Shown one piece after another: positions 1-9,727 of a stretch of DNA of 64,000 bases. Below the pieces are notes generated by a model. The model was not told where the DNA came from. It saw only the letters and a program-made list of their open reading frames with translations, and made no database searches. A program made the translations under genes and the position numbers. Origin of the DNA: Glandiceps talaboti (lineage: Eukaryota > Hemichordata > Enteropneusta > Spengelidae); NCBI RefSeq assembly GCF_964340395.1, contig NC_135562.1:14867796-14931795 (forward strand), given 5' to 3'. How positions within the stretch are numbered: position 1 is the first letter of the stretch; each line of letters starts with the position of its first letter.

Positions 1-408
1 GATCGTAAACATGAATTCCTAAATTTATGAAGGATATGAAAATTACCACCACAGAGGGTGCAGTTTTTGCCTAACTAGAACAAGAAAGCATATCACGAAC
101 ATTTTTGAACATTTAATGGAATACAGTACGCAAAACAAAGACGCACTCATTTTTCAGCTGATGGTTATAAGTTTGAATATATCGCTGAGTGATATGCAAA
201 TAGTAAACAATACGTCATACTACTGAGCAAACGCGCACTCTGATTGGATGATAAAGTTAAGGCTGACTCGTAAACAACCGCATTGCAGTTATCGGAGTGG
301 TGGATGATACTACGCTCAACAGTATAACGCGGAAGTGATTTTATTTAAAATGAAACAGCATTTTTAGACATTCAAAAATTAATTCATCGTCGCAGGTGAC
401 GTATAAGT
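1..408. other. Left flank, no gene recognised
   Basis: No open reading frame with recognisable family features and no RNA gene was seen. The stretch is AT-rich and ends at a large palindrome. It probably belongs to the degraded leftmost copy of the tandem unit, because unit-like foldback sequence follows. Confidence 0.4.
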
Positions 409-549
409 ATGTTATTTGCCAAATACTGTTCCACATCTTGCTGCTCGAGTTAATTTTTCCGGTATAACGGCTCGCCTCCGGCTCTCCGTTATTACCGGAA
501 AAATTACCTCTGGCAGCAAGATATGGAACGGTATTTGGCAAATAACATA
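409..549. repeat. Near-perfect palindrome, MITE-like
   Basis: The first about 65 bases (from GTTATTTGCCAAATACTGTT) are repeated in inverse at the end (ending GGTATTTGGCAAATAAC), around a short GC-rich centre (ggctcgcctccggctctccg). The arms differ at only a few positions. It lies beside the (CATA)n arm of a foldback element, so it is probably a nested insertion. No protein is encoded; the open frames across it are by-products of the repeat. Confidence 0.75.
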
Positions 550-1027
550 TACATACATACATACATACATACATACATACATACGTACGTACGTACGTAC
601 GTGCGTACATACATACATACATACATACATACATACATACATACATACATACATACATACATACATACATACATACATACATACATACATACATAAGCAA
701 ATAAATAAACCAGCAAATAAAAACAAACACATAATGAATAAATATATAAATAAATACTGACAAGCATCAACAAGTGAGTAATTACAAATCATTATCAACT
801 ACAAAAATTACTATGATTTTCTAGTATATACGATATGGTCACAACTGTACATACCTCACAATTGTGGCCATTTCAGACATTTAGAAAATCATACAGCAAT
901 TTTTATTGTTGACTATAATTTGTAATTACTCTCTTGTTGATGCTTGTCAGTATTTATTTATTTATTTATTTATTTAGTTTGTTTATTTGTTTATTTTGTT
1001 TTGTTTGCTTGTTTTCGTAAACATAAC
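550..1027. repeat. Foldback element, leftmost copy (lacks the solo LTR)
   Basis: A (CATA)n/(CGTA)n microsatellite (about 550-694) runs into AAAT-type repeats, then CTGACAAGCATCAACAAG. The inverse order appears on the right: CTTGTTGATGCTTGTCAG near 938-955, then TTTA and GTTT repeats, ending GTAAACATAAC at 1017-1027. The unique core (about 752-956) is itself a hairpin centred on GGTCACAACTGTAC near 836. At 796-800 the site CAACT occurs once, with no LTR. In the three other copies a 326-333-bp LTR sits between two copies of CAACT, so this copy is the empty site. Confidence 0.75.
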
Positions 1028-1149
1028 CAACTTTGCCTGAGTGCCGTGTGGTTTACCACGACCAACTGATAGTAATTTGAAAATCCAGGGTCGATCACGT
1101 GATTACATATAAATTGATATGATGCAATGTGATACGTTTTCTCTGCGCA

Positions 1150-1266
1150 CAAACCACGCGCATGTGTGACCACGTGTGCTGGATTTTCAAGGTGGCCAGT
1201 TAAAGAGTTTGTCTCCATCGTCGTTTGGGTTTAGGAAACTCGGAGTGTTGATGCATTGTATAGCAG
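1150..1266 (+). other. Degenerate copy of candidate non-coding exon 1
   Basis: This matches the 16.54-16.64, 27.94-28.05 and 37.46-37.57 kb segments (GCTGGATTTTCAAGGTGGCC, then CATCGTCGTTTGGGTT) and ends in the same splice-donor-like TAGCAG|GTAATGTG at 1266/1267. Here the ATGGCC of the other copies reads GTGGCC. The 5' limit is unknown. It is inferred to be an ancestral 5' untranslated exon of the zinc-finger unit, not a coding exon. Confidence 0.4.
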
Positions 1267-1267
1267 G

Positions 1268-1679
1268 TAATGTGTGTTACAGATAATCAACAATTACTCT
1301 GCCGGATATCACCACAAAATTGTAGCGTTGTCGGGTTTTCTCTTTAAATGTTTGAAGGATTTTGTTAGTCACTTCCGCTTTCCAAGCTTTCCTGCAGTTG
1401 AAATTTATATAGCATTGCGTTTGCTTGCATGAAGTAAGCCATGTTCAAGCAGAGACAATTTAGGTAAAGACAACAAGATATTATTGACACAAAACAACAA
1501 CCGGTGCCTCTGATGTCGGTTGACGGAAAGCTTTATGACTTTGTTTATATATGTCATGTTCTAAAGCAAACTCTCATACATAGTGTTCTAGGACTATTCA
1601 TGCCGACTCGTTTACTTACGTAATGTGTAATGACACTACCGTGTCCTTACCTTATAGTGGTCTGAGTCCTAACGTTGTA
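1268..1679. other. Intergenic or intronic, no gene seen
   Basis: The first about 110 bases resemble the sequence following candidate exon 1 in the other units (ACTCTGCCGGA, then GCGTTGTCGGGTTTTCTC). The rest is unassigned, with no coding signature. Confidence 0.4.
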
Positions 1680-1762
1680 CAGTCTAGTTCCTGACCTATT
1701 AGTATTATGAAGATAATGCTAGTGTATAATCGGAATACGGTTGTCAAGAACTTATAGACTAG
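1680..1762. repeat. Diverged AGTCTAG inverted-repeat element
   Basis: It begins AGTCTAGTTCCTGAC and ends with the diverged inverse GTCAAGAACTTATAGACT. The internal TATAATCGGAATACGG is the reverse complement of sequence in the 401-bp element at 62797-63197, so this is a short, internally deleted member of the same family. Confidence 0.5.
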
Positions 1763-2049
1763 GTGTTACTGTATCAGCTGTATTTTATCTGTAAGAGTAT
1801 TTTTAGGAGAGAATTTTCCAGAAGCAATGAAGTTCACTTTCATCTACAATAGACTGAATTTAGTGACAGGGTAGACTTTCAATGTTAACACGTTTTCAAA
1901 TTAACGTGCTGGTACCAGTTGATGTAGTTTGACTCTGACTTGGACATAACAATTTACTACGTAAACAGCAAGCATGCTGTGTTGTGAATTTTACTTACCC
2001 ATCCAAGAGCAAAAGTGGAACAGTGTAACACGTTGCCTGCAGTGATTTC

Positions 2050-2112
2050 TGACAGTAAGGGGTGGACCATTTGATGTTGGGGGGAGGGGGGGAGAGATGC
2101 CAAATGGAGTTG
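2050..2112 (+). repeat. Remnant left end of the 1.1-kb inverted-repeat element
   Basis: TAAGGGGTGGACCATTTGATG followed by a G-run aligns with the left terminus of the elements at 17007, 28418 and 37938 (AGGGGAGAACCATTTGATTT). No matching right end was found, so the element is truncated here. Confidence 0.5.
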
Positions 2113-2320
2113 CTTGAAAAAAAATCTGAATATAAGTGGGTGATGGAAAAAAAGATGGACCACTGCTGCTAGAAAAACAAATGTCTTGGCAGGGATATGA
2201 TGCACTAGTTCGAGTACTCTTCAACCTGCTAGTACATGTACTTCTCCAACCAGGACACTTGTCAGATCATGACATACATTTTCAAACATGTCAGGGACCA
2301 GTCAGTTTTGTTGGCCTGTG

Positions 2321-2324
<4 letters not shown>

Positions 2325-2412
<88 letters not shown>
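2325..2412. repeat. (AT)n microsatellite
   Basis: An uninterrupted run of about 44 AT dinucleotides. The IYIYIY reading frames across it are artefacts. Confidence 0.97.
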
Positions 2413-2417
<5 letters not shown>

Positions 2418-3949
2418 CTTGTCTCTGTTTCTTCTGATAGTTTTTTGAAATAACACTTCATGTAAGTGTTCAAACCTAACTATACATAAAATTATACATA
2501 TACATGTATTACCTAGCTACCACACTAGTTACAGAACATGCCATGTAAATGTTTGGCTGTTTCACAATCAGTGCTTCACTTATCTTGAAGGTTTTGTAAT
2601 GGTAATCTTTATACTATTAGATAGTTTATAAAATAACTTAATCTAAATTGTTCTAGTCTCTTCAGTATGAATTTGTCAGAATGGATGAATATACTTTCTA
2701 TTTTGGACACTACATCCATCGACACTACAAATCAAATTCAAGTTTCTATTGTACACTAGGTATGACCTCCTGACGTGCTCTAGCATACCAGTGACTTTAC
2801 TATACATGCAATATCAATGGCCCTATACCAATGTTACAGACCCACTTTTATAACATGGAAAGCTTATTTATAAAGTTATATTTACTTAAACGTTTCGAAG
2901 CTTGGCAATATTACCTCAGAGGCTATGAATAACCTAAAAATTGCCTAAATAGAAACAAAAAAATCTCCAGATCTCCCATGGGAAAAGCCCTTGGACTCCC
3001 TCACTCCAGAGGCCACTCATACATTAAACCAACAATAAGATTCACCAAAATTGATAAAAAAAAAACACTTCAAAAGCTTCTAGGGGGAGACCCCCAATAA
3101 GAGGTGCACATAAAGTTTCAACCATATGTAGTTTATTTTTACATGTTAGAGCTGTCTTATAAAGCTTGGAAATTATTGTCTGAAAGTGTCTGTGAATAGC
3201 CTAAAAATTGGCTTTAAAGAGTAAATATCTTCCAGGGCTTCTAGGAGGAATGGGGGAAGCCCCTAAATCCCCCCCCCCACACACACACACTCGCACACCC
3301 GCACAAGAGGTGGACATATCCCAGTCTCAAAGCTCTTCCCTCTACAGCATACTGTCAAGATGCTATGAAACGTTATTCACAGGGATCCTGACTTTTTGTT
3401 GGCCCAATGGGAAAAAACACTGACCACCCCCTATCCCCCCCCCCCCCCCAGGCTGGAGAAACTGATTGGTCTGTGTGAATGTTTGAGCTCATCAAATTGT
3501 CATACCAGTTTTCGAACTTGGTATTCATTTTGGAAAAACTGGTATAGTCAATTGACGCGAGACTTTCGCTAATTTTGAGCCCTGTGTAACCATAGCTCTA
3601 ATTTTGAGATAATCCACGTTATAACCTACTTCAGTACTTGCTACAAACTGACGATTGTATCGGACGCCCGGTCTGACAGTAAAACAAATCTACATGTATG
3701 CGCTCTCACAAACCCTGCTTGGGGCAAGATTTATAGATCATTATTTATTTTTGAGTGTACGTACTAGTCTCTTGCCAAGGCATTGTATATCATGTGTTAT
3801 GTAAGGGGCAATCTGATTAGTTGTAGTGTTTACAGACAAAAAACAAATAAATTAGCTCTGCCATAGGTACGGATATTGTACATGATTGCATCCACAGCCA
3901 GTAAGGACTGGCTTGTTAAGAATGGTGCCATAAAATGGTCATGGTTTGC
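2413..3949. other. Non-coding, with an internally duplicated repeat
   Basis: From about 2880 to 3330 two related blocks each contain a GAAGCTTGG/AAAGCTTGG start, an AATAGCCTAAAAATTG-type segment, a GCTTCTAGG segment and AAGAGGTG, indicating a roughly 300-bp tandem or dispersed repeat. C-runs at about 3275 and 3436 and a short CA run follow. No coding gene is recognised. Confidence 0.45.
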
Positions 3950-3998
3950 AATGATGGACTATACAATGTAGCAGTGCCAGTAAGATTTATTCATCCAG
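3950..3998. repeat. 41-bp minisatellite, piece left of the LINE
   Basis: GACTATACAATGTAGCAGTG, then CCAGTAAGATTTATTCATCCAG, is one unit of the minisatellite that resumes at 9250 after the LINE. Confidence 0.8.
3982..3998. repeat. Target-site duplication, left copy
   Basis: AAGATTTATTCATCCAG directly precedes the LINE and recurs immediately after its poly-A tail at 9248-9264. The sequence is a phrase of the 41-bp minisatellite. Confidence 0.9.
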
Positions 3999-4150
3999 GA
4001 TTAGCATATTGGACCTGTCGTTGGGCCGTTGCGTCGCCCACATGGCTCCGTGATTTTGTGTCCTTTTCTCGTCCCTGGCTCAATTTGAATGTACAATTGT
4101 CATGAAACATGTAAAACTACTCCAGTAGAACTATTACAAGTAATTTTTGG

Positions 4151-4962
4151 ATGGGACCTAAGCGTCGTAAGCGTAAAACCCGTAAAAGTGTGACATCGGG
4201 TGAAAGCGACTTTGCTGCAACACCAGAGAACAAAAGATCCAAGATGGCATCGCCGGCCTCGAGTTCTCCAGGTACAGGTATGTCGGACATGTCAAATAAT
4301 GAACTGTATATGAAGATAGTAGAAAGGATAAACATTTCGACTGCTGAACTTCGGCAAGATATTACTGAGATAAATCGTTCGTTAGAATATTTAGAAGAAA
4401 AACCTCAGGCCATGATACAAGAATACTGAGCTTGGAAAATGGAATGGACGAAGCGCATAAACACGTGAGGAAACTCGAAGCAAATTACAATGATATGGAA
4501 CAATATAATAGAAAATATTCAATGGAGTTTCACGGAGTCTGTGTGCCGGACCAGTCTGTTAAAAAGTGCACTGAGTGTGCAATGAAGATCTGTTCAGCCA
4601 TTGGTGTTAATACCGTAGAACATGACTTTGATGTCTGCCACCAGTTAAAGAAAAAGAGTCAAGGTTTGCCTGTTTTACAGGTTAAATTCAAATCGTGTCA
4701 TTTGGCAAGATTGGTATACAAGGCACGTGTAAAGTTGAAAGATGTGAACGTAACTGAAATCGGCCTACCAGACGGATCGAAACGTCTGTTCGTGTCCGAA
4801 AATCTCACTAAAGAAAATGCTGCGGTGTTTTATGCCGCCAGGAAAATGGTCAAAGACAAGAAATGGCACAGTGCGTGGACAACAAATGGTGTGACTTTTG
4901 CAAAGAAGACCGGATCGAGTTCACCGGTGAAATTCATAGAAATTGACACTTTGGTCAAGTAG
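4151..4962 (+). pseudogene. LINE ORF1 protein, one frameshift
   Basis: L1-type ORF1 proteins are trimeric RNA-binding chaperones that coat their own transcript. The first frame (4151-4429) begins MGPKRRKRKTRK, a basic N-terminus, then a Ser/Pro-rich stretch and a helix likely to form a coiled coil (ELRQDITEINRSLEYLEE). A one-base shift near 4405-4425 moves the reading to the next frame, which continues ENGMDEAHKHVRKLEANYND and then EQYNRKYSMEFHGV. That last motif is the usual entry to the RRM-like domain of the Transposase_22 family, followed by VKFKSCHLARLVYKARVKL. The reading stops at 4962. No zinc knuckles are visible. The shift would truncate the product at about 92 residues unless bypassed. 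Confidence 0.82.
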
Positions 4963-5307
4963 AACTTGAAATTGACACTTTAGATAAGTCGAGCTTTATC
5001 GCTTTAGTTAACATGACCTTTTTTTCTCGTAAACCAGAATGGTTTTAAACGTCATTCGCTTATATATGTTTGCCAGGGCGTTTCTGTGCTTCTCCTTGTC
5101 GTCTTTTTGGTTGTTGTTTTTCTTTGTGTGCCTCCCCTGTTTTTGTTTCGGGATGTTTTTTCACATTTTTTCCGTTTTTGCTTTTTCCTCTTTTGTTACT
5201 CTTTTTTCCTCGTGTCTTGTTGATTCTCATTTTCTCTTGCTGTCTTTTCCGTGCTTGCTCTTCCTAACCCACAATTATACAAACTTTATCGACCTTCTCT
5301 GTACTTT
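4963..5307 (+). other. LINE inter-ORF spacer, strongly U/C-rich
   Basis: Between ORF1 and ORF2 the + strand is dominated by T with CT bursts, mostly 5010-5270. Any reading gives a Phe/Leu/Cys-rich pseudo-hydrophobic peptide, which I treat as composition and not as a membrane protein. A similar U-rich block (about 9125-9215) lies after ORF2. Confidence 0.6.
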
Positions 5308-8300
5308 ATGCTAAAACCTTTTTCAGTTGCTTCCCTTAATGTAAGGGGTTTAAACAACGCAAAAAAAAGAAGGGATGTTTTTGACTGGTTAAGAAGTAAA
5401 GACATTTCCATTATTTTTCTGCAAGAAATACATTGTCCTCCTCGCCAGGAAAATATTTGGAGAATTGAATGGGGTTTACATTGCGAGATAAATTCTGTCT
5501 CTGGTCAGAAAGGAGGAGTCGCCATACTATTTAATAATTCCTTTGAATACAACATTCACAGAACCTCTAGGGATTCTGATGGTAGAGTAATTGTAGTTGA
5601 TATGTCTATTGGTGAAAATAGGTGTACTTTAGCTAATATTTATGCCCCAAATGTGGACAATCCCGATTTTGTAAATCATTTGCGTAATTTTATTGATGAT
5701 ATGGGTAATGAATCCGTCCTGTGTGGCGGTGACTGGAACGTTGTACGTGATTATCAGTTGGACACAATGGGTTACATGAATGCAAACAATCCAAATGCAA
5801 AACGGTCAATTGACGGGTTAATTAATGAATATTATTTAGTGGACATCTGGCGCTCGCTGAACCCTGAGAAGCGTTGTTACACCTGGCGTCAGAAATGTCC
5901 CCTAAAACAGGGACGTCTTGACTATTTTCTCATCACTCCCGATCTAGAAGCTAGGACTACCAACTGTGGTATCAAATCTGGTTACCACACAGACCACTCC
6001 TTGGTTATTCTCAACCTTAATCTTTTTAAAACAGATAGAGGCAAGGGGTTCTGGAAATGGAATACCAGTCTTATTACAGATAAAGATTATGTTGTTATGG
6101 TAAAGACTATTATTCAAGAAACTTTAAATGAGTGCAGAGGTCGATTTTACTGAGTTTTCTATTAGCGACCAGTTGTTATGGGAAACAATGAAATTGAAAA
6201 TCCGCGGTGCCACTATTCAGTATACTGCTAGACAAAAAAGGAAACGCAATAAAAGAACAGCTGAGTTAGAAAAAGAAATTGATATCCTCGAGGTACAATG
6301 CCAGCAAAATCAGGAAAACATTGGTGAACTTGAAACGAAAAAACTAGAATTAGAATCTTTACGTGAACATCATATGAAGGGAGTACTCCTTCGTTCTAAA
6401 GCCCGATGGGTTCAACATGGTGAAAAACCAACGAAATACTTTTGCAATTTAGAAAAACGTCGATATGTTAACAAAACGATGGAAAAGTTGACTGATAATA
6501 ATGGTTTAGTTTTAATAGAGCAAGAAAAGATTCTTTCAGAAGCTACAAATTTCTATAAGAATCACTATACCAGTCGTGGCACTACGGAATCAGTTTCATC
6601 GTTTATGAGGGATTTTAATAGTAATGATATCAATAAGCTGTCGGATGACCAGAGTTCAATTTTAGATGGTGTAATCTCTTATGACAAATGCAGTAATGCA
6701 CTAAAAAACATGGAAAACGGTAAAACCCCTGGTTGTGATGGGTTTCCCCCTGAATTCTATAAACTATTCTGGAGTAATATTGGTCGTTTAATTGTTAGAT
6801 GTATAAACGAGTCTTTTCGAAAAGGAAATTTTTCTATTTCTCAACGTAGAGGGGTAATTACCTGTATTCCAAAGCCAGGAAAAAACAGGCTTAATATTAA
6901 GAATTGGAGACCAATAAATTATTAAATACAGATTATAAGCTCGCTGCTTCATCAATTGCCGCACGTATCAAAAGTGTACTGGATGATATTATAAGTTCGG
7001 ACCAAAAAGGTTTTATCAAAGGTCGCTTTATCGTAGAAAACACTCGTCTTGTTTATGATGTGTTAAACCAAACTAAAGTTCAGAATATTCACGGTATGCT
7101 TGTACTGATAGATTTCGAAAAGGCTTTTGATTCGATTGAATGGGCAACTATTGAAAATGCTCTGAAGTTCTTTAATTTTGGGGAAGGGATAAGAAAGTGG
7201 GTTGCTACTTTTTATAGTGAATCCAGTAGTTGTATCTTAAACAATGGCTACTTCTCTCAATTTTTCAATTTAAGCAAAGGAGTAAGACAAGGGGATCCCC
7301 TGTCACCCTATTTATTCATTATTATTGCAGAGTTGTTGGCCATTGCCATTAAAAACGACCCTGATGTCCGCGGTATCAGTTTATATAATATTGATGTTCT
7401 CCTGGGTCAGTATGCAGACGACGCTTTCCTTTTTCTTGATGGGACAGAGAAAAGCCTTGCTAGGGTGCTAGATATTCTTGACAGGTTCACCAATGTCTCT
7501 GGCCTGAGGGTTAACAGCGAGAAGACAAAAATAATTTGGATAGGGGCTTCTAGTCATAGTAAGAAGGTTATGCTGCCAGAGAAAAAATTACAATGGATTG
7601 ATCACCCTTTCGAGGTGCTTGGCTGTACTTTTGACGTGGATTTAAATGATATATCCAAGTTGAACTACGATCCTAAAATTTCAGAAATTGAGAGACTATT
7701 AATAACCTGGTCCAAGCGTCCTTTGACCCTATTTGGGAAAATTACCGTCATTAAAACAATGGCATTGCCGAAACTTACTCACTGCCTATCTGTGTTGCCA
7801 AATCTAACAAGTGTACAAATCTCTACATTAAACTCGTTGTTGTACAAATTTATCTGGAATGGTGGCAGTGATAAAATCAATAGAAATAGACTTTGTCTGA
7901 AGGTAATAGATGGTGGCTTAAACATGGTGCACCTGTCAACATATCAGAAGGCCTTAAAGCATTCCTGGATTCAAAAAGTTTTTAATCCTAAGAATAAGAG
8001 TTCATGGAAATGTCTTTTCACTTCCGTGTTAGGCTTGGATACTAGTTATTTGAGATTTTATAATAGTCACCAGATTAAAATTGTAACTGCTCGCAAATTT
8101 AAGGACAATGTCTTTTGGCGAGAGGTTCTAGAAAACTGGTCTGAGGTCTCTTATTTTCCAAAAAATACCGCCGATTACTTGAATCAAGTCTTATGGCTAA
8201 ACCCTTATATTAAAGTTAATAGTAATGTTGTATACTATAGATCATGGGCAAACAAAGGAGTTAATCAAATTAGTGACCTGTTAGATGAAGAAGGCAAGTT

Positions 8301-9045
8301 TTTATCTTTCACTAATTTCTGTACAAAATATGGATTACCTGTTGATTTTTTGACATTCCATGGCATTATTGATTCAATTCCAATAGCATGGAAAAGGGAA
8401 ATTACACTATCCTCTGAATCTCAAAACACTTTTCAACATAATACTATTACTACAGACAAGATTTGTAAAACTATGTACACAAAGTTTTTAGATAATACTG
8501 TAAAAAATAAGACAAAGCCCCAGAAATGTATGGAGAAGTGGTGTGAGATATTTAATATATCTAAAGATGAATTTTGGGATTACTTTGCATTGATTAAAAA
8601 AATTACAGATGATGTATCGCTTCAATCTTTTCAATACAAAATGCTCAGTCGCATAATTTGTACAAATAGATTTCTTTTCCTTCAAAAACTCCTTGATCAC
8701 GAGAGATGTACCTTCTGTAACTTAGAAACTGAAACTTTGAGACATATATTTTATGATTGCCAAATTGTTAAACGGGTCTGGAACTTTGTATTTAATCTTT
8801 GCAATACGACTTTTTCAGAAAAAGAAATATTGTTAGGTATTATCAGCACAAACCCTAATGTCTACAGTTGGAATATTATCTGTTTATTGACTAAGAGATA
8901 CATTTTTAGTTGCAAAGTGAACAAAGTTGAACCAATGATCACTGTCCTTGCTGAAAAATTCAAGAACTATAAGAAGCTGCTAGAGTGTTATGCCTACGAA
9001 CCAAAGACAAAAAAGATAATTGATAGCCTTGAGGAATATTTGTAA
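5308..9045 (+). pseudogene. LINE ORF2: endonuclease-reverse transcriptase, two frameshifts
   Basis: ORF2 nicks target DNA and copies the LINE RNA at the nick. The start is taken at MLKPFSVASLNVRGLN. The endonuclease shows LNVRGLN, FLQEIHCP (catalytic Glu), LCGGDWNVV (Asp/Asn), GRLDYFLI and HTDHSLV. After a shift near 6128-6153 the frame carries KARWVQHGEKPTKYFCNLEK, typical of the endonuclease-RT linker, and NGKTPGCDGFPPEFYK (RT block 1). A second one-base shift near 6921 interrupts the NWRPI-LLNTDYK motif. The final frame holds DQKGFIKGR, LIDFEKAFDSI, GVRQGDPLSPYLFI and the active-site QYADDAFLF. The C-terminus has HERCTFCNLETETLRHIFYDC, a CCHC-like knuckle as in L1/Tx1 ORF2. Length, about 1245 codons, is normal for a full ORF2. 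The two shifts compensate in frame number but each creates a nearby stop. Confidence 0.92.
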
Positions 9046-9214
9046 TATATCTTGTTGTCAACTTTATTTTATCTGTTCATCTACCTTGATTGCATCTAAA
9101 TGTAATGTATATTGCAATACTGGGCTAGGTTCTTCTCGTTTCTTTTGTTGCAGTTTTTTGGCTTTTTCCTTCTTTGTCTTTCCTTTGTCTTGTGTTTTTT
9201 TGTATCCTTTCAGT

Positions 9215-9220
9215 AATAAA
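9215..9220 (+). promoter_or_regulatory. LINE polyadenylation signal
   Basis: AATAAA lies about 10 bases before the A-rich tail that ends the element. Confidence 0.7.
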
Positions 9221-9247
9221 AATTTAAATTAAAAAAAAAAAAAAAAA

Positions 9248-9264
9248 AAGATTTATTCATCCAG
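9248..9264. repeat. Target-site duplication, right copy
   Basis: AAGATTTATTCATCCAG directly after the poly-A tail. Its first two A residues cannot be told from the tail. Confidence 0.88.
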
Positions 9265-9665
9265 AGTATACAATGTAGCAGTGCTAGTAAGATTTGTTCA
9301 GCCAGACTCTACAGTGTAGCAGTGCTAGTAACATTTATGCATCCAGAGTGTACAATGTAGCAGTGCTAGTAAGATTTATTCATCCAGAGTGTACAATGTA
9401 GCAGTGCTAGTAAGATTTATTCATCCAGAGTGTACAATGTAGCAGTGCTAGTAAGATTTATTCATCCAGAGTGTACAATGTAGCAGTGCTAGTAAGATTT
9501 GTTCAGCCAGACTATACAATGTAGCAGTGCTAGTAAGATTTATTCATTCAGACTCTACAATGTAGCAGTGCTAGTAAGATTTGTTCAGCCAGACTATACA
9601 ATGTAGCAGTGCTAGTAACATTTATTCATCCAGAGTATACAATGTAGCAGTGCTAGTAAGATTTG
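9250..9665. repeat. 41-bp minisatellite upstream of zinc-finger exon A
   Basis: About ten copies of GCAGTGCTAGTAAGATTT followed by RTTCAKCCAGASTVTACAAT-type sequence. Copies vary mainly in TTTATTCATCC versus TTTGTTCAGCC. The same array lies before each zinc-finger exon and before the LINE. Confidence 0.93.
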
Positions 9666-9727
9666 TCCTAAGCCAGACACTTTCTGTTTGTGGTTAACTA
9701 GCTGCTAATGTATTATTCTATATACAG

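Larger units (their letters stand above)
3999..9249 (+). mobile_element. L1/Tx1-like LINE, nearly full length
   Basis: This 5.25-kb non-LTR retrotransposon has a short 5' leader, ORF1 (4151-4962), ORF2 (5308-9045), a U-rich 3' region, an AATAAA at 9215-9220 and a poly-A tail ending at 9249. It is flanked by a 17-bp target duplication, so both ends are defined. ORF2 has an APE-type endonuclease, a reverse transcriptase with YADD and a C-terminal zinc-knuckle-like motif. ORF1 is of the L1 type (basic start, coiled coil, RRM-like region). Only three one-base frameshifts break the two frames, so insertion looks recent. The clade is inferred from domain order and motif style and was not tested by a phylogeny. 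Confidence 0.92.

Noticed and set aside
341-798. Several 89-140 aa open frames rich in MYVC or HTYI
   Set aside because: They translate a (CATA)n microsatellite. Both strands and several frames are open because the tetranucleotide lacks stops. The same applies to 15479-15688, 26864-27073, 36357-36634, 56929-57498 and 59602-60362.
5039-5314. 91-aa hydrophobic frame resembling a membrane protein
   Set aside because: It translates the U-rich spacer of the LINE; Phe/Leu/Cys content is a composition effect.
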